From an uncultured archaeon (GTDB taxonomy: Archaea > Nanobdellota > Nanobdellia > Pacearchaeales > GW2011-AR1), in assembly GCA_903828655.1 (NCBI GenBank), contig CAIKMX010000019.1, positions 1 to 33,784 on the forward strand: a stretch of DNA of 33,784 nt, written 5' to 3'. The notes beneath the pieces are model-generated. The model ran no database searches. It had not been told where the DNA came from and worked only from the letters and a program-made list of their open reading frames with translations. Positions 31,491 through 33,784 of the stretch are shown here, in pieces. A program made the position numbers and the translations under genes. Each line of letters opens with the position of its first letter. The stretch's first letter is position 1.

Positions 31491-33375
31491 AAAAGAATCT
31501 TACGGTGCATCAAGCATCAAAGTGCTTGAAGGATTAGAGGGGGTGAGGAAGAGACCAAGTATGTATATCGGTTCAACAGGTAAGGAAGGTTTGCATCATT
31601 TAGTTTATGAAGTTGTTGATAATTCTGTTGACGAATGTTTAGCTGGAGTTTGTAATACTATTCGAATCACTATAAATAAAGATGGTTCTGTGACTGTTGA
31701 AGACAATGGAAGAGGAATGCCGGTTGATATGCATCCAGTCTATAAGGTTTCTGCAATGGAGGTTATTGTTACAAAACTTCACGCTGGAGGAAAGTTTGAC
31801 AAACAGGCTTATGCGGTTTCTGGAGGTTTGCATGGAGTTGGTATTTCGGTTGTGGCTGCGTTATCTAAGAAGATGACTGTTGAAGTTATGAAGGAAGGGA
31901 AGGTTTATGCCCAATCCTACAAGATAGGAATTCCTATTGACAAGGCAAAGGTTATAGGAGATTGTGAAAAGGGTTTAACAGGAACAACAGTTACATTTAT
32001 GCCGGATGATACCATCTTTTCTACGACAAATTTTGATTTTAACACTCTAGCAATGAGATTTAGGGAGATTTGTTTTTTGAATGCTGGATTAAAGATAATA
32101 TTCAAAGATGAAAATAATGGGAAGAAGGAAGAGTTTCATTATGAGGGTGGTCTAGTAGAGTTTGTAAAATGGTTAAACAAAGCAAGAGCAGTTTTGCATA
32201 AACCCATATATTTCAAGAAAGCTTTGCCAGAAGTTACTGCAGAGGTTTCAATACAATATACTGATGGATACAATGAAGTAATTCATGGTTTTGTAAATAC
32301 CATTAATACTATTGAAGGCGGTACGCACGTTGCGGGGTTTAAGACTGCTTTAACTAGAGTTATTAATGATTATTCTGAAGCAAAGGGAATTTTAAAGAAG
32401 GGAGAGAAGTTACAGGGAGAAGATGTTAGAGAGGGAGTTACTGCTATAATCTCTTTAAGATTGAGGGAACCACAATTTGAGGGGCAGACAAAGACAAAAT
32501 TGGGAAATTCAGAAATAAAGGGACAGATTGATTCTCTTACAACTGCTGCACTTGCGGAGTTCTTTGAGGAGAATCCTTCTATTGCTAATGTTATTGCTAA
32601 GAAAGCTTCATCTGCATTGAAGGCTAGAGAGGCCGCTAAAAAGGCAAGGGAGCTTGTTAGACGAAAGAATGTTCTTGGGGGCGGGGGTTTGCCTGGTAAG
32701 CTTGCAGATTGCTCTTCTAATAAGAAGGATCAGACTGAATTGTATATTGTAGAGGGTCAATCAGCTGGAGGTACCGCAAAAGGAGCTAGAGATAAAGAAT
32801 TCCAGGCCATTTTGCCATTGAAAGGTAAAATATTGAATGTTGAAAAAAGTAATCCTTCTAAGGCGTTATCTTCTGAAGAAATTTCTAACTTAATTACTGC
32901 AATGGGGGCGGGAGTTGGAGAGGAGTTTGATATTAACAAGTTGAGGTATAATAAAATAATAATTATGACAGATGCGGATGTTGATGGGCAGCACATTAAG
33001 ACTTTGCTTCTTACATTGTTTTACCGGTACGTGCCACAACTAGTTGAAGCAGGACATATCTTTGTTGCTGTTGCTCCTTTGTTTAAGATAAGAAAGGGTT
33101 CACAAGATCATTATGTTTATTCTGAAGATGAACTTAAGAAAACAATGGCAAAACTTGGAAAGGGCGATGTTTCTAGATTTAAGGGTCTTGGAGAAATGAA
33201 TGATTCTCAATTGTGGGATACCACTATGAATCCTAAGACAAGAATATTAAAACAGGTTTCAATTGAGGATGCTGTTGAGGCTGATGAAACTTTCTCAATT
33301 TTAATGGGAGATGCTGTAGAGCCAAGAAGAAAATTCATTGAAGAAAATGGACAGTATGCGGAGGTAGATTTATAA
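31480..33375 (+). CDS. gyrB: DNA gyrase subunit B
   Basis: The protein has 631 residues, normal for the short GyrB form without the extra insert of E. coli. The GHKL ATPase comes first: VDNSVDE (46-52), EDNGRGM (74-80), ATP lid GGLHGVG (115-121). The transducer follows, then TOPRIM: EGQSAGG from E425 and TDADVDG with D498, D500 and D502. RFKGLGEMN is the late conserved motif. GyrB with GyrA introduces negative supercoils using ATP. No gyrA lies in the remaining 400 bases. The first 24 codons duplicate the start of the upstream endonuclease ORF at protein level but are recoded. The gene stop overlaps the next start (TAATG). Confidence 0.97.
   Translation: MSDEKESYGASSIKVLEGLEGVRKRPSMYIGSTGKEGLHHLVYEVVDNSVDECLAGVCNTIRITINKDGSVTVEDNGRGMPVDMHPVYKVSAMEVIVTKLHAGGKFDKQAYAVSGGLHGVGISVVAALSKKMTVEVMKEGKVYAQSYKIGIPIDKAKVIGDCEKGLTGTTVTFMPDDTIFSTTNFDFNTLAMRFREICFLNAGLKIIFKDENNGKKEEFHYEGGLVEFVKWLNKARAVLHKPIYFKKALPEVTAEVSIQYTDGYNEVIHGFVNTINTIEGGTHVAGFKTALTRVINDYSEAKGILKKGEKLQGEDVREGVTAIISLRLREPQFEGQTKTKLGNSEIKGQIDSLTTAALAEFFEENPSIANVIAKKASSALKAREAAKKARELVRRKNVLGGGGLPGKLADCSSNKKDQTELYIVEGQSAGGTAKGARDKEFQAILPLKGKILNVEKSNPSKALSSEEISNLITAMGAGVGEEFDINKLRYNKIIIMTDADVDGQHIKTLLLTLFYRYVPQLVEAGHIFVAVAPLFKIRKGSQDHYVYSEDELKKTMAKLGKGDVSRFKGLGEMNDSQLWDTTMNPKTRILKQVSIEDAVEADETFSILMGDAVEPRRKFIEENGQYAEVDL
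31535..31547 (+). repeat. 13-nt direct repeat, right copy
   Basis: TAGAGGGGGTGAG, identical to 30583-30595. It marks the region just before the inferred insertion point between gyrB codons 24 and 25. Confidence 0.8.
33360..33365 (+). promoter_or_regulatory. Shine-Dalgarno site for the zinc-ribbon gene
   Basis: GGAGGT, 9 nt before ATG 33375, within the last codons of gyrB. It supports translation of the overlapping ORF. Confidence 0.6.
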
Positions 33376-33563
33376 TGGCAACTAAAACAAAAGGCAAAAC
33401 AAAACCTAAGACAACGTACACTCGTGCAGGTCAGAGAGTGATTACTGAACCTTGCCCAAAATGTGATGACACTCTTGTCGTACAGATGTATGGCGCGACA
33501 GAAGTCTTCATGTGCAGGAACTGCAGGTTTAAGAGAGTTACGCCTAAGAAAACCAAGAAATAA
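33375..33563 (+). CDS. Small zinc-ribbon protein
   Basis: The protein has 62 residues. Two CxxC knuckles (C27/C30 in CPKCDD, C47/C50 in CRNCRF) make a zinc ribbon, flanked by Lys/Thr-rich basic tails. It starts on the last base of the gyrB stop (TAATG), with a Shine-Dalgarno site inside gyrB, so it is co-translated with gyrB. The family is not identified. The basic tails suggest nucleic-acid binding. The next ORF encodes a second zinc ribbon. Confidence 0.85.
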   Translation: MATKTKGKTKPKTTYTRAGQRVITEPCPKCDDTLVVQMYGATEVFMCRNCRFKRVTPKKTKK

Positions 33564-33568
33564 GTACA

Positions 33569-33784
33569 ATGTCAGATAAAAAAATAAAAGAAAAACCACT
33601 AAAGGTTTACATCTGTCCTAACTGTAAGTCTGTAGATGTTTATCATCCTCTTGAATTTAGTACGTTGTTTGGATTAATGCCTAAATGGAGATGTAGAAAA
33701 TGTAAGTTTGAATCTGTTGCATTTCCTCAGGTTATAATCCCACAGAACAAACTGAAAAAAATGAATGAAGATTATGAAAAAAAA
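33569..33784 (+). CDS. Zinc-ribbon protein, cut by the window end
   Basis: Seventy-two codons are open, with no stop before the end of the window. CPNC (C16, C19) and CRKC (C42, C45) form a zinc ribbon around a hydrophobic segment (PLEFSTLFGLMP). The C-terminal part is Lys-rich. It starts 5 nt after the previous stop, so it likely belongs to the same operon. The true length is unknown. Confidence 0.7.
   Translation, partial: MSDKKIKEKPLKVYICPNCKSVDVYHPLEFSTLFGLMPKWRCRKCKFESVAFPQVIIPQNKLKKMNEDYEKK

Noticed and set aside
1-33784. CRISPR arrays, tRNA or rRNA genes
   Set aside because: I saw no regularly spaced repeats with unique spacers, no cloverleaf with a GGTTC-type T-arm, and no rRNA-like stretch on either strand.
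1-33784. Alternative genetic code or frameshifted genes
   Set aside because: The large genes read through cleanly in one frame, with TAA, TAG and TGA all used as ends. No domain is split between neighbouring frames.

Overview
This window looks like a piece of an AT-rich archaeal chromosome. The evidence is an archaeal/eukaryotic-type ribosomal protein run (L7Ae, S28e, L24e), TATA boxes about 20-30 bases ahead of many start codons with no room for a Shine-Dalgarno site (leaderless genes), and an Fe-S Rad3-type helicase. Giant secreted proteins rich in Asn, Tyr and Ser next to a bacterial-type gyrase B suggest a DPANN lineage such as Woesearchaeota or Pacearchaeota. That placement is inference and was not tested.

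Layout. Positions 1-20667 are almost entirely a cell-surface locus. It holds three relatives sharing one Cys-containing N-terminal module (311, 2698, 6258), an Ig-like secreted protein (4963), a beta-propeller/beta-helix protein with a membrane anchor (8924), a very Cys-rich protein (12481), and a two-gene operon of membrane-anchored Ig-like and MopE/cadherin-like proteins (16286, 17032). A nucleotidyltransferase gene with a small overlapping partner, probably a toxin-antitoxin pair, sits inside it at 1356-2473. A Rad3-like helicase (20866) and a small minus-strand gene (23197-23415) separate this block from a 1619-residue surface protein (23537) built from two tandem glycoside-hydrolase-like units. 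That protein ends in the same C-terminal anchor module as the 8924 protein.

From 28.5 kb the content is housekeeping: L7Ae-S28e-L24e plus a co-directional unknown gene, another small unknown gene, then gyrB and two small zinc-ribbon genes. The second zinc-ribbon gene runs off the window end.

Two features stand out. (1) gyrB (31480) is preceded by, and overlaps, a LAGLIDADG homing-endonuclease ORF (30528) whose first 24 residues mimic the start of GyrB. Twelve consecutive residues are identical, yet 9 of those 12 codons differ, all silently. This looks like an endonuclease gene inserted after codon 24 of gyrB that took over the original gyrB start, while gyrB was rebuilt behind it with a recoded 5' end. 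(2) A family of about 55-135 nt intergenic elements with complementary ends lies mostly just downstream of stop codons, with 9-11 full or partial copies. It may be a structured 3'-UTR RNA or a miniature mobile element. A separate promoter-proximal module is shared by three surface-protein genes, and a 22-bp perfect palindrome covers the predicted transcription and translation start of the toxin-antitoxin pair.
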